DNA of 64,000 bases from Bifidobacterium choerinum (GTDB lineage Bacteria > Actinomycetota > Actinomycetes > Actinomycetales > Bifidobacteriaceae). The stretch covers positions 62,001 through 126,000 of the forward strand of contig NZ_JGYU01000001.1 of NCBI RefSeq assembly GCF_000741135.1, written 5' to 3'. Below the pieces are notes generated by a model, which made no database searches, was not told the DNA's origin, and saw only the letters and a program-made list of their open reading frames with translations. Positions 22,919 to 32,601 of this stretch are shown one piece after another; position 1 is the first letter of the stretch, and each line of letters begins with the position of its first letter. The translations under genes and the position numbers were made by a program.

Positions 22919-22966
22919 ACTGTCCTACAGCACGGACCACACCCATCCAGACCCAAGGAGCCCATC

Positions 22967-23992
22967 ATGCTGTCCTTCCAGAACGACTATTCCTCGACGG
23001 CCGCGCCGCAGATCCTCGCGCGCATGCAGCAGATCCAGCAGGAGCAGCAGCCCGGCTACGGCGTCGACGACTACTGCAAGGCCGCGGCGGACAAGATCGT
23101 CAAACTGTGCGACGACCCCGAAGCACATGTGTGGTTCCTTGTCGGCGGCACGCAGACGAACCAGACGGTGATCGCGTCGATCACGCCGCAGTACGCCGGC
23201 GTCGTGTGCGCCGACAGCGGCCACATCAACACGCATGAGGCCGGCGCGATCGAGGCGACCGGCCACAAGGTGCTCGCACTGCCGAACGAGGACGGCAAGA
23301 TCTCCGCCGCACAGCTCGACGACTACTGCGAGCGCTTCTACGCCGATGCGAACCACGAGCATATGGTCTTCCCCGGCGCCGTCTACATCTCGCAGCCGAC
23401 CGAATACGGCACCGTCTACACGCTCGAGGAGCTCGAGGCGCTCTCCCAGGTCGCGCACGACCGCAGGCTGCCGCTGTTCATCGACGGCGCGCGCCTCGGC
23501 TATGCGCTGACGAGCGACGGCAACGACGCGAACCTCGACGACATCGCGCGCGTCGCCGACGTGTTCACGATCGGCGGCACGAAGGTCGGCGCGATGTTCG
23601 GTGAGGCCGTCGTGTTCACGCGCGGCAACGCGCCGACGAACTTCACGACGCTCGTCAAGCAGCATGGCGCGCTGCTCGCGAAAGGCTGGCTGCTGGGCCT
23701 GCAGTTCGACACGCTGTTCACCGACGACCTGTACTTCAAGCTGTCCGAACACGCGAACAAGGAGGCCGACAAGATCCGCCGGGCGCTGACGGACAAGGGC
23801 TACGACGTGGCCTTCGTCTCGCAGACGAACCAGATCTTCATCACCGTCACCGACAAGAAGGCCGCCGAGCTGGCCAAGCATGTGACGCTCGGCTTCATGG
23901 AGGCCGTCGACGCCGACCATGTCATGCTGCGCATCTGCACGAGCTGGGCGACGACCGACGAGCAGACGGCTGAACTGATCTCCTATCTGTGA
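22967..23992 (+). CDS. Low-specificity threonine aldolase / beta-eliminating lyase family
   Basis: PLP enzyme expected to cleave threonine to glycine and acetaldehyde. 341 residues, with the family N-terminus (FQNDYSSTAAPQIL), the cofactor pocket (GGTQTNQTV; DSGHINTHEAGAIE; HIDGARL-like LFIDGARLGYAL) and the PLP Lys in FTIGGTKVGAMFGE. An AAGGAGC site precedes the start. Its last 10 bp overlap the end of the convergent glycosyltransferase gene. The substrate is assigned by family only. Confidence 0.88.
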   Translation: MLSFQNDYSSTAAPQILARMQQIQQEQQPGYGVDDYCKAAADKIVKLCDDPEAHVWFLVGGTQTNQTVIASITPQYAGVVCADSGHINTHEAGAIEATGHKVLALPNEDGKISAAQLDDYCERFYADANHEHMVFPGAVYISQPTEYGTVYTLEELEALSQVAHDRRLPLFIDGARLGYALTSDGNDANLDDIARVADVFTIGGTKVGAMFGEAVVFTRGNAPTNFTTLVKQHGALLAKGWLLGLQFDTLFTDDLYFKLSEHANKEADKIRRALTDKGYDVAFVSQTNQIFITVTDKKAAELAKHVTLGFMEAVDADHVMLRICTSWATTDEQTAELISYL

Positions 23993-25233
23993 GTTTTCCC
24001 CCGATACATGCTGCGGCCGTCGGTGTCGCCGGCGGCGCGCCTGCCGGCGCGATGCGCGGCGATGACCTCGCGCTCCATCCGCACGAAGCGTTTCACCGAC
24101 TGTTCGACCGAATACGTCTCCTTCGTGTGTTCGGCGTAGGTCTGGCCCCATTCGTTGAGTTCGCGCGGATGGTCGATCCACCAGTCGATGCGGTCGGCGA
24201 GCTGTTCTGGATGCCCGACCGGGTACAACGATTCCGGCGTGAGTGAGAACTGTCCGGCCGCGCTCAGCGGCGAGTCGGCGATGACCGGCACGAGGCCGCA
24301 CGCCATGCCTTCGATGACGCTCACCGATTCGAGGTCGGCGATCGACGGATGGCACAGCAGGTCGCATGAGCGCAGTAGGTCGGGCATGTCGACGTTGCGG
24401 TGGAAGCCGATCGTCGCCGGACGGCTGAGCAGCTTGCGCGCCTTGCGCATGACGCGCCGCCTGATCGGCCCGGTGCCGGCGATCGTCAGATGGATGTCGT
24501 CGGCGTGCGCGCTCATCGCGATCGCCTCGATGAGCTCCACATGGTTCTTCTCGTTGGCGAGCCTGCCGGAGGCGACGATGCGGAACGGCACGCCGGCCGG
24601 TTCGGCGCCCGGCCGCTGACGCTTCGCCGTGAACCTGGGCTGGTATCCGTTCGAGATGACGTAGATCGGCTCGCCGTAGTGGTGCTCCTTGAGCAGATGC
24701 GCGCCGAGCCTCGTCGGCACGTGGATCGCGTCGACGTTGCGGTACAGCCAGTGGTGGAACAGCCAGTACAGGAACGCGTTCATGCCGGGGATGTAGCGCA
24801 GCGGACCGGCCGAATACATGACGTTCTCCGGCTGCACGTGGAAGCCGGCGGTCACCGGCAGCCCGTGCGCGCGCGCGTTCGCGAGCGCGTGCCTGCCGAA
24901 TTTGAACGGCTCGTAGATGTGCACGACGTCGACGCCTTCGAAGGCGCGGTCGAACAGCGTGCGACTCGGCTGCGCGAACTGCATCTGCTGCTTCGCCGAT
25001 ATCCAGCTGACGAGCGGTATATGGTTCTCGCGCGCCGGGTATTCGGGAGCGCCGATGCCGACGAGCCGTACCTCGTGTCCCTGTCTTTGCAGTTCGGCCG
25101 CCCACTGGGTCGCCGAATTGGACGTGCCATTGCCGCCGTTGCCGGACGTGTCGACGACGAGCGCGACCTTGAGCGGCCGATCGTCGTCCTGCCGGTCGTC
25201 GCTGGAGGATGCCGTGTTTTGTTGTGCGCACAT
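23983..25233 (-). CDS. Glycosyltransferase, GT4-like (GT-B fold)
   Basis: 416 residues from the ATG at 25233 (MCAQQNTASSSDD); the frame is open to 25293, but the extra part looks non-coding. The N-terminal half binds the acceptor (VALVVDTSGNGGNGTSNSATQWAAEL; VVHIYEPFKFGRHALANA), and the C-terminal half binds the nucleotide sugar (RIVASGRLANEKNHVELIEAI; CHPSIADLESVSVIEGMACGLVPVIAD). The second Glu of the EX7E-like motif is present; the first position is Asp. It probably acts on a lipid or wall glycan, possibly a diacylglycerol glucosyltransferase. The substrate is not known. Confidence 0.88.
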   Translation of the reverse strand: MCAQQNTASSSDDRQDDDRPLKVALVVDTSGNGGNGTSNSATQWAAELQRQGHEVRLVGIGAPEYPARENHIPLVSWISAKQQMQFAQPSRTLFDRAFEGVDVVHIYEPFKFGRHALANARAHGLPVTAGFHVQPENVMYSAGPLRYIPGMNAFLYWLFHHWLYRNVDAIHVPTRLGAHLLKEHHYGEPIYVISNGYQPRFTAKRQRPGAEPAGVPFRIVASGRLANEKNHVELIEAIAMSAHADDIHLTIAGTGPIRRRVMRKARKLLSRPATIGFHRNVDMPDLLRSCDLLCHPSIADLESVSVIEGMACGLVPVIADSPLSAAGQFSLTPESLYPVGHPEQLADRIDWWIDHPRELNEWGQTYAEHTKETYSVEQSVKRFVRMEREVIAAHRAGRRAAGDTDGRSMYRGKTHR

Positions 25234-25340
25234 AGTCGTCCAGTCTAGCGGCCACGCCGCCGAACCGGCGGTTCGCGTCCCGCGGGCGTCCATGACGGCG
25301 CGTGGAACGCCGCCGGCGGCCGTGCACTACCGGTGGCACA

Positions 25341-26597
25341 ATGGATGCCATGACGAAAATCGATTGTGCACTCGGCACCCCCAACGGCAAACATCCCACC
25401 CGCGCGCTCCTGCTCGGCTCCGGCGAGCTCGGCAAGGAGGTCGCGATCTCGCTGACGCGTCTCGGCGTGCGCGTCATCGCGGCCGATTCGTATGCGGACG
25501 CGCCGGCGCAGCAGGTCGCGCACGAGGCGCGCGTCGTCGACATGGCGAACGCCGACGCGCTGCGCGCGCTCATCGACGACGTGCGCCCGAACATCATCAT
25601 CCCCGAGGTCGAGGCGATCGCGACGTCGGTGCTCGAGACGGCCGAGCACGACGGCGTGCGCGTCGTGCCGAGTGCGAGGATCGCGGCGACGTGCATGGAC
25701 CGCGAGGCGCTGCGCACGCTCGCGTCCGACGAACTCGGCCTGCCGACGACGCCGTTCCGCTTCGCCGGCTCGCTCGACGAACTCAAGGCGGCGGCCGACG
25801 CGATCGGCTTCCCCTGCGTCGTCAAGCCGATCATGAGCTCCTCCGGCCACGGACAGTCGGTCGTGCATGCCGCGGACGGCGTCGACGACGCGTGGACGGC
25901 GGCGCAGCAGGGCCGCCGCACGCACGGCGAGGGCGACGTCTCGCGCGTCATCGTCGAACGTCTCGTCGACCTCGACTACGAGCTGACGATGCTCACCGTC
26001 AGCTCGGTCGCCGGCGTCGTCGTGTGCGAGCCGATCGGCCAGCGTCAGCAGGACGGCGACTACCGAGACTCGTGGCAGCCGGCGCAGGTGCCGGCGGACG
26101 TGCTCGACGAGGCGCGCCGCATCGCGCACGCCGTCGTCGAGGGACTCGTCGCGCGCGCCGGCACCGACACGGCGTGGGGCGTCTTCGGCGTCGAGCTGTT
26201 CGTGCTCAGGGACGGCACCGTCCTGTTCAACGAGGTCTCGCCGCGTCCGCACGACACTGGCATGGTCACGATGATCAGCCAGCGGCTGAGCGAGTTCGAC
26301 CTGCATGCGCGCGCGATGCTCGGTGTGCCGGTCAAGGACGGCCACGTCGCGCTCGACATCCCGAAGTACACGGCGGCGGCGAGCCACGCGATCGTCGTCG
26401 AGGGACACGGCGAAGCCGAGTTCCACGACCTCGACGAGGCGCTCGCGCAGCCGGGCGTCGACGTGCGCGTGTTCGCCAAGCCGAAGGTCGACGGCCACCG
26501 TCGCATGGGCGTCGCGCTCGCGCTCGGACAGGACGTCGAGGAGGCGCGCGTGCGCGCCGTCGAGACGGCCCAGGCGCTGCAGGTCAGCATCGTCTGA
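25341..26597 (+). CDS. purT: Formate-dependent GAR transformylase (PurT)
   Basis: ATP-grasp enzyme that formylates GAR with formate and ATP, replacing folate-dependent PurN in purine synthesis. From the ATG at 25341 (MDAMTK) the protein is 418 residues; a start at 25350 is equally possible. Key segments are RALLLGSGELGKEVAISLTR, IPEVEAIATSVL, the ATP-grasp lysine region PCVVKPIMSSSGHGQS, and FNEVSPRPHDTGMVT. It precedes purC on the same strand, with a hairpin between. Confidence 0.95.
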   Translation: MDAMTKIDCALGTPNGKHPTRALLLGSGELGKEVAISLTRLGVRVIAADSYADAPAQQVAHEARVVDMANADALRALIDDVRPNIIIPEVEAIATSVLETAEHDGVRVVPSARIAATCMDREALRTLASDELGLPTTPFRFAGSLDELKAAADAIGFPCVVKPIMSSSGHGQSVVHAADGVDDAWTAAQQGRRTHGEGDVSRVIVERLVDLDYELTMLTVSSVAGVVVCEPIGQRQQDGDYRDSWQPAQVPADVLDEARRIAHAVVEGLVARAGTDTAWGVFGVELFVLRDGTVLFNEVSPRPHDTGMVTMISQRLSEFDLHARAMLGVPVKDGHVALDIPKYTAAASHAIVVEGHGEAEFHDLDEALAQPGVDVRVFAKPKVDGHRRMGVALALGQDVEEARVRAVETAQALQVSIV

Positions 26598-26611
26598 GCA
26601 TGCGAAGGCCC

Positions 26612-26652
26612 GCGCGCCCCTTCCCGCGTTTGAAACGTGAGCAGGGGCGCGC
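26612..26652 (+). terminator. Hairpin after purT
   Basis: Outer stem GCGCGCCCC (26612-26620) with GGGGCGCGC (26644-26652) and an inner stem CGTTT/AAACG. It starts 14 bp past the purT stop. Confidence 0.65.
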
Positions 26653-26668
26653 CCATGTTGCCGCCGCT

Positions 26669-26677
26669 TGCTACGCT
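26669..26677 (+). promoter_or_regulatory. Candidate extended -10 of purC
   Basis: TGC-TACGCT in the context CTTGCTA, 57 bp before purC. The same CTTGCTA-N3-T word occurs before purF. No clear -35. Confidence 0.4.
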
Positions 26678-26733
26678 GATGGCGTCAGTTCAGCGTTCCA
26701 TTTCCCTTAATCCACGGAAGGCAGAAGCAGAAA

Positions 26734-27486
26734 ATGCAGAAGATGGACAAGCTCTACGAGGGCAAGGCCAAGAAACTGTACGCAACCGACGATCCGGACG
26801 TCCTCTGGGTCGAATACATGAACCAGGCGACCGCCGGCAACGGCGCGAAGAAAGCCCAGATCGAAGGCAAGGGCAGCCTCAACAACCGCATCACCTCGGT
26901 CCTCTTCGACCTGCTCAAGGCGCGCGGCGTGGACTCCCATTTCATCAGGCGCATCTCGGACACCGAGCAGCTCGTACGCGCGATGGACATGTACCCGCTC
27001 GAGATCATCATGCGCAACACGGCCGCCGGATCCTTCGCGAAGCGCTACGGCGTCGAGGAGGGCACGAAGCTCGCCCGTCCGATCCTCGAATTCTGCTACA
27101 AGTCCGACGAGCTCGGCGACCCGTTCATCAACGACGACGGCATCGTCGCGCTCGGTCTGGCCTCCGACGAGGAGCTCGCCGAGATCTCGAAGCAGGCGCG
27201 CGCCGTCAACGACGCGCTGCTCGACATCTTCTCGAAGATCGACGTGCAGCTCGTCGACTTCAAGATCGAAGAGGGCAAGACCTCCGACGGCACGATCCTA
27301 CTCGCCGACGAGATCACGCCGGACACCTGCCGCCTGTGGGACCTCAGGGACGGCTCCGGCCAGATCGAGCATCTCGACAAGGACCTGTTCCGCCGTGACC
27401 TGGGAAACATCATCCCCGCCTACGAGGAGATCTACGACCGTCTGACGGCGCTTGCCGAACAGGAAGGCATCGAGCGCGCCGAATGA
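26734..27486 (+). CDS. purC: SAICAR synthetase
   Basis: Joins aspartate to CAIR in purine synthesis. 250 residues with [23 protein letters not shown] at the N-terminus, the SAICAR signature [18 protein letters not shown], and [30 protein letters not shown]. Length is normal for the bacterial single-domain form. It is followed by a strong terminator, so purL is transcribed at least partly from its own signals. Confidence 0.97.
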   Translation: MQKMDKLYEGKAKKLYATDDPDVLWVEYMNQATAGNGAKKAQIEGKGSLNNRITSVLFDLLKARGVDSHFIRRISDTEQLVRAMDMYPLEIIMRNTAAGSFAKRYGVEEGTKLARPILEFCYKSDELGDPFINDDGIVALGLASDEELAEISKQARAVNDALLDIFSKIDVQLVDFKIEEGKTSDGTILLADEITPDTCRLWDLRDGSGQIEHLDKDLFRRDLGNIIPAYEEIYDRLTALAEQEGIERAE

Positions 27487-27492
27487 CGCGGA

Positions 27493-27531
27493 CGGCCCGC
27501 ATCCGGCACATACCGGATGCGGGCCGTTTTT
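27493..27531 (+). terminator. purC terminator
   Basis: Perfect 14-bp stem (27493-27506 with 27513-27526), 6-nt loop, then TTTTT. Confidence 0.93.
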
Positions 27532-27643
27532 GCCGTGAGCGCGCCGCATGGGGCCGCCCTCCGCCACCCATGCCCCTGTTTTTCTCCCATTCCTACCCCA
27601 TATCCACCTGCAACCATCAGAGTCAAGAGAGCAAGGAAGAACC

Positions 27644-30600
27644 GTGGTTTTCCGCGTATATGTTGAAAAGAAGCCGGGCTTTGACGTCGAGGCCCAGCAG
27701 CTCACCCAGGAGCTCAGGACGATCCTGGGCATCAAGCCGCTCGAGCAGATCCGCCTGATCAACCGCTACGACGTCGAGGGCATCGGCGAGGAGCTGTTCG
27801 AGCAGGTCGTGCCGACCGTCTTCAGCGAGCCGCAGTCCGATGACGTGTCCTCCGACCTTCCCGACTTCGGCGACGACGCCGTCTTCGCCGTCGAGTTCCT
27901 GCCGGGCCAGTTCGACCAGCGCGCCGATTCGGCGAGCGAATGCATCCAGCTCATCAGCCAGGGCGAGCGCCCGACCGTGCGCTCGGCCACGCTCTACGCG
28001 CTCAAGGGCGACCTGAGCACGCCGGACATCGACGCGATCAAGAAGTACGTCATCAACCCGGTCGAGGCGCGCGAGGCGAGCCTCGCGACGCGCGACACAT
28101 TGGCGACACAGATCCCGACGCCCGGCAGGGTCGAGGTCATCGACGGCTTCCGCGACATGGACGACGAGCAGCTCGAACGCTTCATCGACGACCGCGGGCT
28201 CGCGATGGACGTCGCCGACCTGCAGTTCTGCCGCGACTACTTCGTCAACGAGGACCGCGACCCGACGATCACCGAGATCAAGGTCATCGACACGTACTGG
28301 TCCGACCATTGCCGCCACACGACCTTCGGCACGCAGCTCGACAACGTGACGATCGACGACGCGACCGTCCAGGCCGCCTTCGAACGCTACCTGAAGATGC
28401 GCGAGGAGCTCGGCCGCGACGACCGCCCGGTGACGCTGATGGATATGGGCACGCTCGGCGCGAAATGGCTCAAGGCGAACGGCATCCTGACGAACCTCGA
28501 CGAATCCGAGGAGATCAACGCCTGCACCGTCAAGGTGAAGGTGGACGTCAACGGCGAGGACGAGGACTGGCTGTTCCTGTTCAAGAACGAGACGCACAAC
28601 CATCCGACCGAGATCGAGCCCTTCGGCGGCGCGGCGACCTGCATCGGCGGCTGCATCCGCGACCCGCTGTCGGGACGTTCCTACGTCTACCAGGCGATGC
28701 GCGTGACCGGCGCGGCCGATCCGCGCACGCCGATCGACCAGACGCTCGAAGGCAAACTGCCGCAGCGCAAGATCGTCACGACGGCCGCGCACGGCTACTC
28801 CTCCTACGGCAACCAGATCGGGCTCGCAACCGGACAGGTCAACGAGATCTACCATCCGGGCTACGTCGCCAAGCGCATGGAGGTCGGCGCCGTCGTCGCG
28901 GCGACGCCCGCCGACCATGTGCGCCGCGAGACGCCGGCGCCAGGCGACCGCATCATCCTGCTCGGCGGCCGCACCGGACGTGACGGCATCGGCGGCGCGA
29001 CCGGCGCCTCGAAGGCGCACAACGTCGAATCGCTCGAGCTCGACGGCGCCGAGGTGCAGAAGGGCAACGCGCCGGTCGAACGCAAGCTGCAGCGCCTGTT
29101 CCGCCGCGGCGACGCGTGCCGTCTGATCAAGCGCTGCAACGACTTCGGCGCCGGCGGCGTCTCCGTCGCGGTCGGCGAGATCGCCGACGGCCTCGACGTC
29201 GACCTCAACCAGGTGCCGAAGAAGTACGAGGGCCTCGACGGCACCGAGCTCGCGATCTCCGAATCGCAGGAGCGCATGGCCGTCGACGTGGCCGCCGAGG
29301 ACGTCGACGAGTTCCTCAAGTACGCCGCCGAGGAGAACCTCGAGGCGTCGGTCATCGCGACCGTCACCGAGGAGCCGCGCATGGTCATGCGCTGGAACGG
29401 CGACGCGATCGTCGACCTGTCGCGCGAGTTCCTCGCGTCGAACGGCGCCGACAAGCATCAGGACGCGCATGTGACCGCTCAGGGCACCTACGTCACGCCG
29501 TTCAACGAAGGCACGCTCGCCGAACGCATGGACGCGATGCTCTCCGACATCAACGTCGCCTCGAACAAGGGCCTGTCCGAGCGCTTCGACTCGACGATCG
29601 GCGCCGGCACCGTGCTGATGCCGTTCGGCGGCCGCACGCAGCTGACCGCGCCGATGGCGATGGTCGCGAAGCTGCCGGTCTTCGGCGAGACGACGACCGC
29701 GTCGGCGATGGCGTGGGGCTTCAACCCGTACATCATGGAGCGGAACCAGTTCACCGGCGCCTACCTGTCCGTCGTCGAATCGCTCGCCAAGCTCGTGGCC
29801 GCCGGCTTCGAGCACGAGAAGGCGTATCTGAGCTTCCAGGAGTACTTTGAGAAGCTGCGCGACGAGCCGGAACGCTGGGGCAAGCCGCTCGCGGCCGTGC
29901 TCGGCGCGCTGATGGCGCAGGTCGACCTCGGCGTCGGCGCGATCGGCGGCAAGGATTCGATGTCCGGATCCTTCGAGGACCTCGACGTGCCGCCGACGCT
30001 GATCTCCTTCGCCGTCGCCGTCGGCAACATGAACCGCGCGACGAGCCCGGAGTTCAAGCAGGGCGGCCATCGCGTCGTGCGCCTCGCGCCGCGCTACCTC
30101 GCCGACGGCATCACGCCGGACAAGGACGCGCTGCTCGAGGCCTTCCACGTCGTCGAGGAGCTCGTCGACTTCCATGACGCGCTCGCCGTGTCCACGCCGG
30201 GTTACGGCGGTACCGCCGAATCGCTGTTCCGCATGATGCTCGGCAACCAGATCGGCGTCAAGCTCGACGACGCGATCGCCGTCGACGACCTCTTCGCGCC
30301 GGCGTACGGTTCGTTCATCGTCGAACTGGCGGACGACGCGAAGCTGCCGGCGACGTCGAACCTCGTCGAAATCGGCCAGATCGGCGAGACCACCGACGAC
30401 TACGTCTTCCATGCGGCCAGCGAGGACCTGCCGATGGCGCAGCTGCAGGAGACGTGGGAACGCGGCCTCGAATCGGTGTTCCCGTACCGCACGCCGGCCG
30501 GCGCCGAACTCGAGCAGGTCGAGACGGTGTCCTTCGAGACTGACCGCCGCGTGCAGTATGCGGGGCCGAAGATCGCCAAGCCTCGCGTCGTCATCCCGGT

Positions 30601-31375
30601 GTTCCCGGGCAACAACTGCGAGTACGACACGGCGGCGGCGTTCGAACGTGCCGGCGCCGAGGTGACTACGCTCATCGTCAACAACCTCACGCCGCAGGCG
30701 GTCGCCGAATCCGCGCAGGCGCTCGTCGACGAAATCGGCCGCAGCCAGATCGTCATGATTCCCGGCGGCTTCTCAGGCGGCGACGAGCCGGACGGCTCGG
30801 CGAAGTTCATCACGGCCTTCTTCCGTGCGCCGGCCGTCACCGAGGCGGTGCGCGACCTGCTCAAGAACCGCGACGGCCTGATGCTCGGCATCTGCAACGG
30901 CTTCCAGGCGCTCATCAAGCTCGGTCTTGTGCCCTTCGGCGACATCGTGCCGATGACCGCCGAATGCCCGACGCTCACGTTCAACGAGATCGGCCGTCAT
31001 CAGAGCCGCCTCGTGCGCACGCGCGTCGCATCGAACCTCTCGCCGTGGCTCGCGAAGACCGAGGTCAGCGACGTGCACACCGTCGCGATCTCGCACGGCG
31101 AGGGCCGTTTCGTCGCCTCGGACGACATGCTCGCGCAGCTGGCCACGAACGGCCAGATCGCCACGCAGTACGTGGACGAGGACGGCGTGCCGAGCATGGA
31201 CCTGTCGGTCAACCCGAACGGCTCGATGCTCGCCGTCGAGGGCATCACGAGTCCCGATGGCCGCGTCTTCGGCAAGATGGGCCATTCGGAGCGCTCCGGC
31301 AACGGCCTGTACCTCAACGTGCCGGGCAACACCTACCAGCCGATCTTCGAAGCCGGCGTCGAGTACTTCGGCTGA
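27644..31375 (+). CDS. purL: FGAM synthase, large single-chain form
   Basis: Converts FGAR to FGAM with glutamine and ATP. The 1243-residue chain carries the PurS-like N-terminus (FRVYVEKKPGFDVEAQQL), linker, catalytic domains (IDTYWSDHCRHTTFGTQLD, KNETHNHPTEIEPFGGAATC, FGAGGVSVAVGEIADGL) and a C-terminal glutaminase domain with Cys in GLMLGICNGFQAL. Separate purS and purQ genes are therefore not needed, and none were seen. The start is GTG at 27644, with AAGGA upstream and homology from VVFRVYVE. Gram-positives more often have the split enzyme; bifidobacteria have the long form. Confidence 0.97.
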   Translation: MVFRVYVEKKPGFDVEAQQLTQELRTILGIKPLEQIRLINRYDVEGIGEELFEQVVPTVFSEPQSDDVSSDLPDFGDDAVFAVEFLPGQFDQRADSASECIQLISQGERPTVRSATLYALKGDLSTPDIDAIKKYVINPVEAREASLATRDTLATQIPTPGRVEVIDGFRDMDDEQLERFIDDRGLAMDVADLQFCRDYFVNEDRDPTITEIKVIDTYWSDHCRHTTFGTQLDNVTIDDATVQAAFERYLKMREELGRDDRPVTLMDMGTLGAKWLKANGILTNLDESEEINACTVKVKVDVNGEDEDWLFLFKNETHNHPTEIEPFGGAATCIGGCIRDPLSGRSYVYQAMRVTGAADPRTPIDQTLEGKLPQRKIVTTAAHGYSSYGNQIGLATGQVNEIYHPGYVAKRMEVGAVVAATPADHVRRETPAPGDRIILLGGRTGRDGIGGATGASKAHNVESLELDGAEVQKGNAPVERKLQRLFRRGDACRLIKRCNDFGAGGVSVAVGEIADGLDVDLNQVPKKYEGLDGTELAISESQERMAVDVAAEDVDEFLKYAAEENLEASVIATVTEEPRMVMRWNGDAIVDLSREFLASNGADKHQDAHVTAQGTYVTPFNEGTLAERMDAMLSDINVASNKGLSERFDSTIGAGTVLMPFGGRTQLTAPMAMVAKLPVFGETTTASAMAWGFNPYIMERNQFTGAYLSVVESLAKLVAAGFEHEKAYLSFQEYFEKLRDEPERWGKPLAAVLGALMAQVDLGVGAIGGKDSMSGSFEDLDVPPTLISFAVAVGNMNRATSPEFKQGGHRVVRLAPRYLADGITPDKDALLEAFHVVEELVDFHDALAVSTPGYGGTAESLFRMMLGNQIGVKLDDAIAVDDLFAPAYGSFIVELADDAKLPATSNLVEIGQIGETTDDYVFHAASEDLPMAQLQETWERGLESVFPYRTPAGAELEQVETVSFETDRRVQYAGPKIAKPRVVIPVFPGNNCEYDTAAAFERAGAEVTTLIVNNLTPQAVAESAQALVDEIGRSQIVMIPGGFSGGDEPDGSAKFITAFFRAPAVTEAVRDLLKNRDGLMLGICNGFQALIKLGLVPFGDIVPMTAECPTLTFNEIGRHQSRLVRTRVASNLSPWLAKTEVSDVHTVAISHGEGRFVASDDMLAQLATNGQIATQYVDEDGVPSMDLSVNPNGSMLAVEGITSPDGRVFGKMGHSERSGNGLYLNVPGNTYQPIFEAGVEYFG

Positions 31376-31404
31376 GCGATTGGCGGGCGCTTGGCTGAGC
31401 GCAT

Positions 31405-31442
31405 GAATCGGCCCCGCGGAATCCGTTCCGCGGGGCCGATTC
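31405..31442 (+). terminator. purL terminator
   Basis: Perfect 16-bp stem (31405-31420 with 31427-31442), 6-nt loop, 29 bp past purL. Confidence 0.9.
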
Positions 31443-31445
31443 GTA

Positions 31446-31487
31446 TATCCTGTATCCCCTATCCTGTATCCCCTATCCCGCATCCCC
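31446..31487. repeat. 14-bp tandem repeat, three copies
   Basis: TATCCTGTATCCCC twice exactly (31446-31459, 31460-31473), then a third copy with two changes (31474-31487). Confidence 0.9.
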
Positions 31488-31660
31488 CTGCATATATAAG
31501 GAGCAGAGCTCCTACCCACATCCGGTCCGCAATCCCTGTCCGATGCACCGCTGTTTCCCTCTCTGAGGTGGTGCAGGAAAAGTGGCGGCATGACGCATCG
31601 ATGCCGCCGAATTCACGGTCAAGCACTACCCCGCCCCGCCTCGGCGCCGCGACTGAGCAT

Positions 31661-31950
31661 CCTCTCCGCGGTCCCGAGGCCCCATCTGCGAAGGACCTGC
31701 CGTTGCGGTGCCGGACACTGTCCTCTCCGCGCTCTCAAAGCCCTATCCGACAATATGTCGGATGCGGCAAGACCCATCCGACGTCCTCTCCGTCCCTCCC
31801 GAGGCCCTATCTGCGATTTTGGGGTGGGCGCTCTCGGAGACACCGCCTCCAACAACCTCCAAAGCTACCATATGCGAACAAAGGCGCTAAGAACAGCACA
31901 TTTAACCGCCCGGTCTCCGGAACACCCCACCCCAAAATCGCATATAGGCC
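31661..31950. repeat. Intergenic repeat block: three direct copies and one inverted copy
   Basis: The stretch 31488-31980 has no supported gene. Direct copies of a roughly 34-bp word starting CCTCTCCG begin at 31661, 31722 and 31785 (61 and 63 bp apart). The last copy extends into CTATCTGCGATTTTGGGGTGGG, and this extension recurs inverted at about 31907-31950, giving 40-bp arms around a 60-bp spacer. The block separates purL from the island and could be a degenerate mobile repeat element. Confidence 0.8.
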
Positions 31951-31980
31951 ACGACATCCCTCCTCCCCCCGTCTTCACAG

Positions 31981-32022
31981 CAAAAAACAAGGCCGCACAC
32001 CCAACCGGATGCGCGGGCCTTG
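31981..32022 (-). terminator. Terminator of the 32.0-kb membrane gene
   Basis: Stem built from 31988-31998 and 32011-32022 with minor mismatches, followed on the minus strand by GTTTTTTG. Confidence 0.75.
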
Positions 32023-32047
32023 CATTCTCAATCTGCCGTATGTCGGA

Positions 32048-32566
32048 TTACTTGGCCTGACGCTTGGCGGCGATCAGCCAGATCGCGCCGACGACGGCGA
32101 CGATCGCGGCGACGAAGAACAGGTAGTAGCCGAAGCCCCAGCCGTAGTTGTCCGAAGAGATGACGCCGCGGTCACTGAAGTCCCAGTTCAGCACGAGGAA
32201 CAGAATGAAGCCGATGATGCTGAACACCAGCGCCGGAATGCCCTTCGCGATGCATGCGAAGATCAGTGCGACAAGCGCCGCGACGGCGATGGCGATGACC
32301 ATCACCATGATAATCGTCGCGACTTCCGAGCCTCCGGCGACGTCGTTCTTGAGCTTGTTGTAAAGCGTCACGAACTTGAACAATGACGGGTCGGCCAGTT
32401 CGCCGGCGCGCACGCCGTCGATCGTCTCATCGGCGAATTGGCGGTACGGCGAATCCTGCGGCGCTGAGGCGTACGGCAGGAAGATGCATAGCAGCATGAG
32501 CGCGTTGCCCGCGATCGCAATGATCTTCGGAATCGTCAGATTCCTGGTGGCTCCCTGATCGGACAT
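32048..32566 (-). CDS. Four-helix membrane protein (island paralogue A1)
   Basis: 172 residues; ATG at 32566 chosen for AAAGGGGA just upstream and for homology with its paralogue. Hydrophobic helices lie near residues 10-35 (IIAIAGNALMLLCIFLPYAS), 85-110, 113-133 and 148-168. It aligns along most of its length with the protein at 34495-34944: PYAS near the first helix, ALIFACIAKGIPALVFSIIG, and YGWGFGYYLFFVAAIVAVVG near the end. Family and function are unknown. It is directly downstream of the SPFH gene on the same strand. Confidence 0.8.
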   Translation of the reverse strand: MSDQGATRNLTIPKIIAIAGNALMLLCIFLPYASAPQDSPYRQFADETIDGVRAGELADPSLFKFVTLYNKLKNDVAGGSEVATIIMVMVIAIAVAALVALIFACIAKGIPALVFSIIGFILFLVLNWDFSDRGVISSDNYGWGFGYYLFFVAAIVAVVGAIWLIAAKRQAK

Positions 32567-32601
32567 GGTGTCCCCTTTCCTTTTCCTTATAACGGGGCGT
32601 A

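Noticed and set aside
22925-25951. 1008-codon minus-strand frame opposite the aldolase and glycosyltransferase region
   Set aside because: Shadow frame: it is antisense to the aldolase and runs out of frame through the glycosyltransferase gene.
31661-31830. Repeats with about 61-bp spacing suggested a CRISPR array
   Set aside because: Only three imperfect copies, the spacers are partly alike, and no cas genes are in the window.
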